Positions 54,447 to 62,659 of a stretch of DNA of 64,000 nt are shown one piece after another. The stretch covers positions 4,216,001 to 4,280,000 of the forward strand of contig NZ_JACBZH010000001.1 in assembly GCF_013407855.1 (NCBI RefSeq), read 5' to 3'. A model generated the notes under the pieces. That model saw only the letters and a program-made list of their open reading frames with translations. It ran no database searches and was not told where the DNA came from. Numbering within the stretch: position 1 is the stretch's first letter; the number at the start of each line of letters is the position of its first letter. The translations under genes and the position numbers were made by a program. This DNA comes from Actinopolymorpha rutila (GTDB taxonomy: Bacteria > Actinomycetota > Actinomycetes > Propionibacteriales > Actinopolymorphaceae).

Positions 54447-55133
54447 GAAGTCCTCCGACGTGTCGCACTCAGAACCTTCGACTTCACACACATAGTGCGG
54501 ATCGGTACGCGGCGCTTCCAGTGATCAATGTCATCCGACGAGGTGAGGAATCCACTGCGGATCATGAATTTCTCACTCACCTGCCGATGGGCCCCGACGG
54601 CTGCGCCTTCCACAGGGCGAGATGAAGCTCACTGGGCCATCAGCGAGCTCCTGGAGTACAGACCCATCTCGCGATGGATCTGACTCATCTTGCGCGAGCC
54701 TGAGAGCGGGATCTTGACGGCAGCGTGTGCTGCCTGTAGTTCTCATGGCAGTTCCGCAATCTGCGGCGAGTCAGGACCAGATTAGCCATTGCTCCAGGTG
54801 CTGCGGCTCAAGAAGCTGTTGTCGGTGGCTGGGGTGTGAGGGATTGTCTTCCACGCCGGCGTCCCGTCGACTCCTGTCGGCCGGCTGCGCCTCATTACCC
54901 GCTGTCAGTCCCGCCCGATCGCCCACGTGGCCGCGAGACCGGGGTGTCAGGCCACTGCCGGTCGAAGTAGGGAATCTGGCCAGAGTGGACCGTAACCGAT
55001 TCCGAGGCGGATCGTTACTGGTCCAGGTCATACGAACGCAGAGGGTTGGATCAGGGGTGGGGCCCAGCGATCGCTGGGCGATGTGTGCGCTTGGGCATGC
55101 TGGTGATTCTGGACGTGCGTGGGGGGCGGCACA
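54447..55133. promoter_or_regulatory. Divergent control region of the lanthipeptide locus
   Basis: About 690 bases between lanKC and the RamR-like gene with no credible protein. It must hold the promoters of both units. The only clear element is the promoter/palindrome at 54714-54742 on the plus strand; no strong lanKC promoter could be fixed. Confidence 0.5.
54714..54742 (+). promoter_or_regulatory. Candidate promoter with palindrome in the spacer
   Basis: TTGACG (54714-54719), a 17-base spacer and TAGTTC (54737-54742). The spacer contains the perfect inverted repeat GGCAGC-GTGT-GCTGCC (54719-54734), placed where a repressor would block polymerase. The transcript would reach the RamR-like gene with a leader of about 390 bases. 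Confidence 0.4.
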
Positions 55134-55742
55134 GTGATTCGTGTGCTAATTGTTGGAGGCATCACGCTGGTAAGGGGCGCACTCGTCGCGCTTCTGGCTC
55201 ACGAGGGGGACATCGAGGTCGTCGCGGAGTTGCCGCGAGGTGAAGACGTTTTACCGACGGCGCGAAGGGTCAAGCCCGACGTTGCGGTGATCGACATCGA
55301 TCCGCCGAATATGGACGGCCTCGCCGCCGCGCGCAAACTGCGTGAGTTCCTGCCGACGTGCGAGACGTTGATCCTCACCGGCATAGGCACGCCACGCGCA
55401 CTTCGGCAGGCGCTGGATGCCAAGGCTCGTGGCTTCGTGGTGATGGATGAAACGCTGGCAGAACATTTCGCGGACTGCATCCGGCAGGTGTCCAGCGGCG
55501 AGTTCGTCGTCGACACCAAGCTCGCGGTCAACGCCCTGTACACCGCAGGCGACCTGCTCACGTCTCGTGAACATGACGTCCTGAACCTGGCCGCGGAAGG
55601 CTCCTCCGTCTGCGAGATCGCCCGCCGGCTCCACCTCGCTCCCGGCACAGTGCGCAACTACCTTTCCGTGATCATAAACAAGCTCCACGCCCGCAACCGC
55701 CTCGACGCCGTCCGCATCGCCCGAGGAAAGGGCTGGATCTGA
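55134..55742 (+). CDS. ramR: RamR-like LuxR-family response regulator
   Basis: A 202-residue regulator with a receiver domain (1 to about 118) and a LuxR/NarL helix-turn-helix (about 140-198: LTSREHDVLNLAAEGSSVCE, IARRLHLAPGTVRNYLSVII). The phosphoacceptor Asp54 is kept in VIDIDPP. However, the acidic pair is replaced by Gly8-Gly9 (VLIVGGITLV) and the conserved Lys by Met104, so normal phosphorylation is unlikely. Codon 40 (55251-55253) is TTA, a rare codon in such genomes. GTG 55134 is chosen over the GTG 15 bases earlier. Position and type match RamR/AmfR, activators of SapB-like operons. It probably activates the divergent lanKC operon. Confidence 0.82.
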   Translation: MIRVLIVGGITLVRGALVALLAHEGDIEVVAELPRGEDVLPTARRVKPDVAVIDIDPPNMDGLAAARKLREFLPTCETLILTGIGTPRALRQALDAKARGFVVMDETLAEHFADCIRQVSSGEFVVDTKLAVNALYTAGDLLTSREHDVLNLAAEGSSVCEIARRLHLAPGTVRNYLSVIINKLHARNRLDAVRIARGKGWI

Positions 55743-55764
55743 GAAGGGCTTGGTCTGATCTGCC

Positions 55765-57654
55765 ATGACTGATCCTCAAACCCACCGACGGCTTGGACGT
55801 ACGGACGGACCCGGCCTCCCGGTTCCCCTCATCCCGCGTGCTGTCCTCTATGGAAGCCCCTACCGCAGCACGCCGGAGCTTTCCCCGGACGGAACCAGAA
55901 TCGGCTACCTGGCACCGGTCGAAGGCGTCCTCAATGTCTGGATCGGACCGCTCGACGAGTCGAGCCCGGCCCGGCCGGTCACGACCGACCGCGGCAAGGG
56001 CATTCAGATGTTCGGCTTCTGCCACGATGACAGGACACTCATCTATCTGCAGGATCACGACGGCGACGAGAACTGGCGGCTGTACGCCCTCGACCTCGAA
56101 ACCGGTGAGACGCGCTGTGTCACGCCTGCCGCCACGCAGGCCAGGCTGCTTGCCCACACACATCGGCATCCGACGACGCTGCTGATCGCACTCAACAAGG
56201 ACAACCCCAAACTGCACGATGTGTGGGGGTACGACCTGCGGACCGGACAGCTGTCGCTCGTCGAACACAACCCGGGCTTCGCGTCGTGGCTCGTCGACTC
56301 CGACCTCAGCGTGCGCGGCGGGACCACAATGAGCGAGGACGGCGGCATAGTCATCCACCTCCGCACGGACGGCACCGGTGGGTTCCGACCGTGGCGTGAG
56401 CTTCCCACCGCGGAGGGTGCGGCCGGTGGTGACGTCCTCGGCTTCACCAGGGACGGGCGGTTGCTACTACTCACGTCGTACGACTCGAATGCCGCCAAGC
56501 TGATCTCCGTCGACACCGACACCGGCGCGGAGCAGGTGCTCGCGGCGGACGCCGAGGTCGACATCACCCGGGTCGTGCTGCATCCGGAGACGCTTGAGCC
56601 GCAGGCGGTGGTGGTCACCAGGGATCGTGAGGAGTGGACGTTCCTGGACCCGGATTTCGAGGCTGCGTTCGCACGGATGCGTGCGACGATCGACGTCGAC
56701 GGAGAGTTGGGCATCGGCCGGTCGGTAGGTGACGACGGCACCTGGCTCGTGTCGGTGACACCTTCGGACGGACCGCTGCGCTACTACGTCCACGATCGCA
56801 CGACCGCCCGCACGAGATTGCTCTTTACCGTCCAACCCGACTTGGAGCACTTCCGGTTGGCACGGGTCGAGCCGTACGACATCGTCAGCCGGGACGGCCT
56901 TCGGGTGCACGGGTACGTAACCTTCCCGCCAGGAGTGCCCCGACATGATCAGCCCGCGGTTCTCTACGTGCACGGTGGACCGTGGTCGCGGGACTTCTGG
57001 ACGTACAACCCGGACGTGCAGTGGCTTGCCAACCGCGGCTATGTCTGCGTACAGGTCAACTTCCGGGGCTCGAAGGGCTACGGAAAGGCATTCTGCAGTG
57101 CCGGCGACAAGGAATGGGCCGGCCGGATGCACGACGACCTGGTCGACGCGCTGGACTACTGCGTTTCCGAGGGCTGGGTCGATCCGGAGCGGGTCGCCAT
57201 CATGGGCAGTTCCTACGGTGGCTATGCCGCGCTGGTGGGCGCCGCGTTCACACCTGACCTGTTCTGCTGTGCGATCGACCTCTGCGGTCCCTCGAACCTG
57301 CTGACCTTGGTGGAGTCGATACCGCCGTACTGGAGACCCATGGTCGCGTTCATGCACGCCAAGATCGGTGACCCGGTGGTGGAGCGCGACCTACTCTGGT
57401 CGCGGTCGCCGCTCTGCCGGATCAACGCGATCCGCATCCCGGTGCTCATCGGGCACGGCGCCAACGACCCCAGAGTGAAGCAGCGCGAGGCGGAACAGAT
57501 CGTCGAGGCGTTGCGGGCGAGGGGTGTGCCGCATGAGTACCTTCTCTTTCCTGATGAGGGACACGGCCTGGTCGACCCGATGAACCGCGAACGGTTCTAC
57601 GCCGCTGCCGAACGCTTCCTCGCCGAACACCTCGGCGGCCGCGCCGAAGGCTGA
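55765..57654 (+). CDS. S9-family prolyl-oligopeptidase-type serine peptidase
   Basis: A 629-residue protein with an N-terminal beta-propeller (about 20-370, with repeated blades such as ELSPDGTRIGYLAPVEGVLN) and a C-terminal alpha/beta-hydrolase domain. The catalytic triad is complete: Ser483 in MGSSYGGYAALVG, Asp568 in GANDPRVKQ and His600 in FPDEGHGL. There is no signal peptide, so it acts in the cytoplasm. It follows the RamR-like gene by 22 bases and is probably cotranscribed. Some class III lanthipeptide clusters use a prolyl oligopeptidase to remove the leader (FlaP in flavipeptin), and this precursor has Pro12/Pro14 before the core, so that role is inferred. A general housekeeping peptidase is the alternative. 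Confidence 0.85.
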   Translation: MTDPQTHRRLGRTDGPGLPVPLIPRAVLYGSPYRSTPELSPDGTRIGYLAPVEGVLNVWIGPLDESSPARPVTTDRGKGIQMFGFCHDDRTLIYLQDHDGDENWRLYALDLETGETRCVTPAATQARLLAHTHRHPTTLLIALNKDNPKLHDVWGYDLRTGQLSLVEHNPGFASWLVDSDLSVRGGTTMSEDGGIVIHLRTDGTGGFRPWRELPTAEGAAGGDVLGFTRDGRLLLLTSYDSNAAKLISVDTDTGAEQVLAADAEVDITRVVLHPETLEPQAVVVTRDREEWTFLDPDFEAAFARMRATIDVDGELGIGRSVGDDGTWLVSVTPSDGPLRYYVHDRTTARTRLLFTVQPDLEHFRLARVEPYDIVSRDGLRVHGYVTFPPGVPRHDQPAVLYVHGGPWSRDFWTYNPDVQWLANRGYVCVQVNFRGSKGYGKAFCSAGDKEWAGRMHDDLVDALDYCVSEGWVDPERVAIMGSSYGGYAALVGAAFTPDLFCCAIDLCGPSNLLTLVESIPPYWRPMVAFMHAKIGDPVVERDLLWSRSPLCRINAIRIPVLIGHGANDPRVKQREAEQIVEALRARGVPHEYLLFPDEGHGLVDPMNRERFYAAAERFLAEHLGGRAEG

Positions 57655-57831
57655 GTGGAAGCGCGAAGGTGCCGGTGCTCAGCCCCCGCGCCGCACCGTC
57701 GTCACAGCCTGTCAGGCTCACCGTGTGCTGCACGGCCAAAGGCGGGCTGGGGACCGTGGCCGACGATGCAGTAGCGGTCGGCGATTACCCGAGGCTAGTG
57801 TCGTGCGGGCGAGATTCCGGAGGTGCGTGCC

Positions 57832-58060
57832 ATGAGCACTCGCGATCGCATCGCTCCGGGCCTGACTGCGGCGGGAAGGTCGAGTTGAGAGTCCTCGGAG
57901 CCGCCGAGCACAACCTGCGCAACGTCGACGTGACCTTCGGGCCCGGGTTGACTGCCGTCGTCGGCGTGTCGGGGAAGTCTTCGCTGGCGTTCGATGTCGT
58001 CTACAAGGAGGCGCGGCGGCGGTTCGTCCAGACCCTCGCGTTCGGGCGGGGGCCGCTACT
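57832..58060 (+). pseudogene. UvrA-like fragment with damaged Walker A
   Basis: After ATG 57832 and a frame change, the sequence reads RVLGAAEHNLRNVDVTFGPG and LTAVVGVSGKSSLAFD, then EARRRFVQTLA. This is the N-terminal ATP-binding region of a UvrA-like protein. Walker A lacks two residues (GVSG-KSS instead of GVSGSGKSS), and the rest of the gene is missing. It is not a copy of the UvrA-like gene at 30732-33224. Confidence 0.65.
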
Positions 58061-58089
58061 AGCCGCGCGGCGGCCAAGGAAGACAGACC

Positions 58090-60111
58090 CTAGAGGTCGA
58101 GGTCGAAGCGCGGCTTGCTCTTCTGGGTAGCGGCTGTCACGCCACATGCAGGGTCGATGCGAATCCGGGCCAGGTTGCGGCCCTGGGCTCCCCAGGCGAA
58201 CCAGCCGGTCTCCGGCGCCAGGTGCGGATCGGTCAGCCACTGGTTGCCGAGCCCGGTGGCCACCTGCTTCGGCTGGGCGAGGCCAGGCCCCAGATTGAAG
58301 ACGTTGCCGGTGAAGACGCTGGTGAGGACCTGGCCCTGGTGCAACAGCGTTTCGCCGTAGCTGCCGACATTGCCCTGCTGGACGACCCTGCGGGTAGTGA
58401 GCTTCATCCGGAACCACACCCCCGGGTCCCGCTTGTCCACTGCGTACGCGTCGCCGTTCGCGATGGTCAGGTCCTGGATGGTGCGCTGACCCGCCATCGG
58501 CCGGGCCTGCCACAGTACCCGGCGGGTCGTGAGGTCGAAGGCGAGGACGGAGGCGCTGTACCACACCGGCGTCACACCCCCGCCGCCGAGCACGTCGCCG
58601 CCGAGATAGGCGATTCCGTTCTCCGCGTCGACGGACACAACCGACTCGCCGTTCATGATGCCCCGATAGACGTCGAGCTTGCCGCTTGTCGGACTGTAGA
58701 GCGCGAGGGCGCCGTTGAGGTAACCGGTTCCCGGCGCAGTCACCACCGCGATGAGCCCGGTCTGTGGGTCGTAGTCCATGTCCCACGGGCGTTGCTGGCC
58801 GGACTCGATCGTGCCGAGCGTGCGCACAGACTTGGTGGCCGGGTCGAAGACGATCAACTGCGTACCTGGATACAACGCGGCATAGACCAGATGGTTGAGA
58901 ACCAACATTGCCTTGACCTCGCCGGGCACGCGCACACGGGTTCGCGCCCCGGTTGCCGGGTTGTACGTCTCGATCGCCCAGTGGCCGCCGACGAACACCT
59001 GCCGACCTTGGTCGTAGGCGATCGACTGCGGCCGGTCGGGCCCGGGTGTCAGGCCGGCACTGATCAGATCGATGAACGCGAACTTGCGCGTCGACGGCGT
59101 GACCCACCAGACACCGCCGCTGCCCGCCGCGCCGAACAGTCGACCGTCGGACAGTACGGACAGCCCGCGGGTTTCGTCGTTGGGAGAGGGCGTGGCGACG
59201 ACGGTGAGTCCGGCCTCGCCGGTGCGGTAGCGGTACACCGATCCGGAGCGGCGTGCCGTTGCGTAGATGGTTCGGTCCGCGGACACGGCTATCGCATCGA
59301 TGAGCGCCTCGTTTGGCGGCAGCGCGACCGTCCGGAAGTTCGAGCCAGTCTTGCTCATGGTGACCAGTTGCCGATCGAACGTCGTGACCAGGCGGTCACG
59401 GTCGACGACGACTGGTCCGAAGGTCTGGTCGGCGAACGGGCTGAGGTTGCGGACGGCGCCGGTGGTTCGGTTCACGGAGACGAGTCGGCCCGGGCTGTAC
59501 ACCGAGGCGTACACGTTGGTGGCATCGGCTGCGATGTAACGCGCGTACTGTGCCCCAGAAACCGGACGCGCTATACGCCGGACTGTGCCGGACGAGGGCT
59601 TGATCTCCCAGATTCCGCCGTCCGGATACGTTGCTGCGTAGACGGTGCCGTCGGGTGCGGTGGTCAGCGCCCAGATGTATCCACTGGCGCCACCCAGCCG
59701 GCCGATCCTGGTCACGCTGCCGGTGCTGGGGTCGTACCTGTAGAGATCCGGTACGGGATACATGCCGATATACACGCGACCGCCCGAGACCGTCGTCGCC
59801 CATCCGCCTTCGCCAGTCGGCAGTGTGGCCGTGTTGGTGACCTTGCGGCTGGACATGTTGATCTTGGCAACCCGAGCAGGCACCACACCGCGGGTGACGA
59901 CGTACGCGTTGCCGCCAAGGACAGTCGCACCTACGATCGCGGCCGACGTCGACGCAGGGCCGAATGTCTGCACGGCCGGGCCCGTACAGTCGCCATCTCG
60001 AGTTGGAAGCGTTGTCGCCTGAGCGTCCCCCGGCAGTACAAATGTGACCGACACAATTGCGACCAGAGAACATGCCAGCCGGCGTACCTGAAACCGGATC
60101 TGCCCCCGCAC
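58090..60111 (-). CDS. Secreted beta-propeller protein
   Basis: A 673-residue exported protein. A positively charged start and hydrophobic core end in LPGDAQA, a likely signal-peptidase cleavage near residue 32. The rest is a series of strand-turn repeats typical of WD40/NHL/PQQ-like propellers, for example GGRVYIGMYPVPDLYRYDPS, APDGTVYAATYPDGGIWEIK, DGRLFGAAGSGGVWWVTPST and PQTGLIAVVTAPGTGYLNGA. Two propellers of about seven blades would fit the length. No catalytic motif was found. It lies next to, but with its own promoter region from, the sulfatase operon and may bind a polysaccharide. Confidence 0.72.
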   Translation of the reverse strand: MRGQIRFQVRRLACSLVAIVSVTFVLPGDAQATTLPTRDGDCTGPAVQTFGPASTSAAIVGATVLGGNAYVVTRGVVPARVAKINMSSRKVTNTATLPTGEGGWATTVSGGRVYIGMYPVPDLYRYDPSTGSVTRIGRLGGASGYIWALTTAPDGTVYAATYPDGGIWEIKPSSGTVRRIARPVSGAQYARYIAADATNVYASVYSPGRLVSVNRTTGAVRNLSPFADQTFGPVVVDRDRLVTTFDRQLVTMSKTGSNFRTVALPPNEALIDAIAVSADRTIYATARRSGSVYRYRTGEAGLTVVATPSPNDETRGLSVLSDGRLFGAAGSGGVWWVTPSTRKFAFIDLISAGLTPGPDRPQSIAYDQGRQVFVGGHWAIETYNPATGARTRVRVPGEVKAMLVLNHLVYAALYPGTQLIVFDPATKSVRTLGTIESGQQRPWDMDYDPQTGLIAVVTAPGTGYLNGALALYSPTSGKLDVYRGIMNGESVVSVDAENGIAYLGGDVLGGGGVTPVWYSASVLAFDLTTRRVLWQARPMAGQRTIQDLTIANGDAYAVDKRDPGVWFRMKLTTRRVVQQGNVGSYGETLLHQGQVLTSVFTGNVFNLGPGLAQPKQVATGLGNQWLTDPHLAPETGWFAWGAQGRNLARIRIDPACGVTAATQKSKPRFDLDL

Positions 60112-60156
60112 GATGCCGCCCTCCCCGCCGCGTCGACAACGCCAGTCCCCTCGAAA

Positions 60157-60180
60157 CCGTCGATTCCGTCGATTCCGTCG
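60157..60180. repeat. Short tandem repeat upstream of propeller gene
   Basis: The 9-base unit CCGTCGATT occurs twice followed by a partial CCGTCG. It lies 46 bases upstream of the secreted propeller gene start, in the 250-base intergenic gap. Its function is unknown. Confidence 0.6.
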
Positions 60181-60363
60181 GTCAAGCTAGACCCCGACGG
60201 CGTGCGTTCTGTTCGAAAACCATGGATTTCCCGGCAGGAAGGAAAACTGCCGACGGTATGGTGAAGGCGAGCGGATGCGTCCAGCGTTGTCGCCGGCGGT
60301 GAGGACGCTGTGGAGACCCCGCTCCCAACGTGAGGCCGGCTGCGGGTGTGACCTCCCCGGACG

Positions 60364-61788
60364 TCAGCCGGGGAGGTCGTCGTAGGCGCTGACGGGATTT
60401 GGTGCGGGGATCCTCGCCTCGACCTCTCGGAGCCAGTGCTCGAGCGTGGCATCCAGTCTTGCTGCCGTGGCGGGGTTGGTGCCTGCCAGGTCGCGGGTCT
60501 CGGAGATGTCCTCGGCGAGGTTGTAGAGCTCGACGTGGTTGTCCTCGAAGAACCTGACCAGCTTCCAGTCACCCTCGCGAACCGCGGCGCCGGGGGTGCC
60601 TCCCTGGTTGCCGTAGTGCGGGTAGTGCCAGAAGATCGGCCTGCTCTGGGACTGACCGGACATCAGTAATGGCAGGAAGGTGTGGCCGTCCGCTTCCCCG
60701 GCCCGCGAGTACGGAGCCTGCGGGATCGGGAGTACGGCGGCCGCCTCCAGCAGGGTCGGGTAGAAGTCCGGACTCGTGACCACGTCGGGCAGGGTCGTGT
60801 TCGGATCGACCACGCCGGGCCAACGGATGAGCAACGGGACCCGCAGGCCGCCGTCGTACATCCAGCCCTTCCCTTCGGCCAGCGGAGCGTTGCAGGTGGG
60901 CGAGCCCGCACAACTGGACAGTCCGCCGTTGTCGGACGTGAAGATCACAATGGTGTTGTCGGCTTTGCCGGTACGGTCGAGGGCGTCCAGCAGCCGTCCG
61001 ATGTTGGTGTCCAGATTCTCGATCATCGCGGCGTAGCCGGGGTCGGACTGCACCACTCGCCGCTGGACGTACTCGTGGCGCTGGTGCCAGGTAGGCATCG
61101 GCTCGCCGGTCTTGATGGCATCTACCTGGTCGAGTCCGAGTGCCCTCGCCTTCTCCTCGTACTTCCTCACCAACTGCTCGGGAGCCTGGATGGGAGTGTG
61201 GACGGCGTAGTGCCACAGGTTGAGGAAGAACGGCTGGTCGCCTGCGTTCTCGACGAGCGCGACCGCCTCGTCGGTGAGCCGGTCGGTGAGGTACTCACCG
61301 GGCGGTCCGTCCTCGATGGCCGGTATGCCGTACGGGCTCATGTAGCTCGGTGGGTGTCCGAGTTGGCAACCTGCCACGTTGACATCGAATCCGTGCCGGT
61401 CGGGCCAGGTGCGTCGCTCACCGAGATGCCACTTGCCCACATGCCAGGTCTGGTAGCTGCCACCATCGCGGAGCGCTCGGGCGAGTGAGTACTCGTCGAG
61501 GGGTAGCTCGTGGAAGTACGGGACGTCGCGCAGACGCCCGACGGCGTGCCCGCCGATCCACTGGGTCACACCCACCCGGGCGGGATACTTGCCGGTCATG
61601 ATGCTGGCACGGGTTGGTGAGCACACCGGTGCCGCGGCGTAGGCGTTGGTGAACCGCGCACCGGCCGCCGCCAGGCGGTCCAGGTGGGGTGTCTCGTAGA
61701 ACGTCGACCCGTAGCAGCCGAGGTCTGCCCAGCCAAGGTCGTCGATCAGGACGAACACGATGTTCGGCCGCGGGCACGCTTCGGTCAT
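60364..61788 (-). CDS. Sulfatase (formylglycine-dependent)
   Basis: A 474-residue type I sulfatase. The N-terminal RPNIVFVLIDDLGWADLGCY gives the metal-binding Asp16-Asp17. The active-site signature PVCSPTRASIMTGKYPARVG has Cys56, which is converted to formylglycine. IVIFTSDNGGLSSC supplies the later metal-binding Asp-Asn. No signal peptide is evident, so a cytoplasmic enzyme acting on imported sulfated sugars is likely. ATG 61788 is four bases from the upstream permease stop, with AAGGAG seven bases before it. It is the last gene of a sugar-importer operon. A partial copy lies at 41770-42042. Confidence 0.92.
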   Translation of the reverse strand: MTEACPRPNIVFVLIDDLGWADLGCYGSTFYETPHLDRLAAAGARFTNAYAAAPVCSPTRASIMTGKYPARVGVTQWIGGHAVGRLRDVPYFHELPLDEYSLARALRDGGSYQTWHVGKWHLGERRTWPDRHGFDVNVAGCQLGHPPSYMSPYGIPAIEDGPPGEYLTDRLTDEAVALVENAGDQPFFLNLWHYAVHTPIQAPEQLVRKYEEKARALGLDQVDAIKTGEPMPTWHQRHEYVQRRVVQSDPGYAAMIENLDTNIGRLLDALDRTGKADNTIVIFTSDNGGLSSCAGSPTCNAPLAEGKGWMYDGGLRVPLLIRWPGVVDPNTTLPDVVTSPDFYPTLLEAAAVLPIPQAPYSRAGEADGHTFLPLLMSGQSQSRPIFWHYPHYGNQGGTPGAAVREGDWKLVRFFEDNHVELYNLAEDISETRDLAGTNPATAARLDATLEHWLREVEARIPAPNPVSAYDDLPG

Positions 61789-61792
61789 CTCG

Positions 61793-62659
61793 TCACTCCT
61801 TCACCGCGCCCGTGGCGACGCCCTCTTGGAAGGTGCGTTGCCCGAGCAGGAACATGACCACAACAGGGACGCTGATCAGGATCACCGCCGCCATGAGGAG
61901 CGACCACTGGGTCGTGTTCTCCTGGAAGAACACCGTCAGTCCCAGCTGGACGGTCTGCACGTCGGGACTCTTGGTCATCACCAGGGGCCACAGGAAGTCG
62001 TTCCAGGCGCCCTGGAAGGCGAAGATGGCGACGGTCACGACCGCCGGCCACGCAAGTGGGGTGAAGATTCGCCACAACACCGTCCACTCGGTGGCCCCGT
62101 CGATACGTGCGGCGTCGGCGAGTTCCTCCGGCATCCCGATGTAGAACTGTCGCATCAAAAAGATCGACAGCGCGCTGACCAGGTGCGGGAACATCAGGCC
62201 CGGCAGGGTGTTCAGCAGCCCGATCCCACCCTGGCCCAGGATGTCGTTGCCTCCCTCGAGGGGGAGGTGTTTGACGAGGACGAACAACGGCACGAGCGTC
62301 ACTTCGGGCGGGATGACCAGGACAGCGATGAGCAGCAGGAAGAACCCCTCCCGGCCGCGAAAGGCGATACGCGCAAGTGCGTATCCGGCCATGCAGGCGA
62401 GCACCACCTGGACTGCTGTCGAGCCGAGCGTCACGATGGCGCTGTTGACGAACATCGTGCCGAAGGCTGCACTGTGCAAGGCGTCGCTGAAGTTGGCCGG
62501 TTTGAAGCCGCTCGGGGTGATGGTGCCCAGCGCCTGGCCGGACGGCGCCAGAGCCGTGGTGACCACGAACAGCAACGGCAGCACGTACGCGGCCGCGACG
62601 CAGAGCGCGGCTGCCTGGAGGAGCGACTGCCGCACTCGTCCGGGGACGGGCCTGCTCAT
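61793..62659 (-). CDS. Carbohydrate ABC transporter permease (MalG type)
   Basis: A 288-residue permease with six helices. The EAA loop is visible as ELADAARIDGATEWTVLWRIFTPLAWP, with the conserved Gly of the sugar-importer family (CUT1). ATG 62659 overlaps the stop of the partner permease as ATGA; GGGGAG lies seven bases upstream. It works with the 62656-63579 permease and the binding protein upstream. The ATPase is not in the operon; a shared MsiK-type ATPase elsewhere is likely, as is common in actinobacteria. Confidence 0.9.
   Translation of the reverse strand: MSRPVPGRVRQSLLQAAALCVAAAYVLPLLFVVTTALAPSGQALGTITPSGFKPANFSDALHSAAFGTMFVNSAIVTLGSTAVQVVLACMAGYALARIAFRGREGFFLLLIAVLVIPPEVTLVPLFVLVKHLPLEGGNDILGQGGIGLLNTLPGLMFPHLVSALSIFLMRQFYIGMPEELADAARIDGATEWTVLWRIFTPLAWPAVVTVAIFAFQGAWNDFLWPLVMTKSPDVQTVQLGLTVFFQENTTQWSLLMAAVILISVPVVVMFLLGQRTFQEGVATGAVKE

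Noticed and set aside
54727-55137. 136-codon plus-strand frame in the lanthipeptide control region
   Set aside because: Cys/Ser/Arg-rich composition without pattern, no ribosome-binding site, and it overlaps the regulator start.
58222-60264. 680-codon plus-strand frame
   Set aside because: Antisense to the secreted propeller gene; no recognisable motifs, and the minus strand has a signal peptide and blade repeats.
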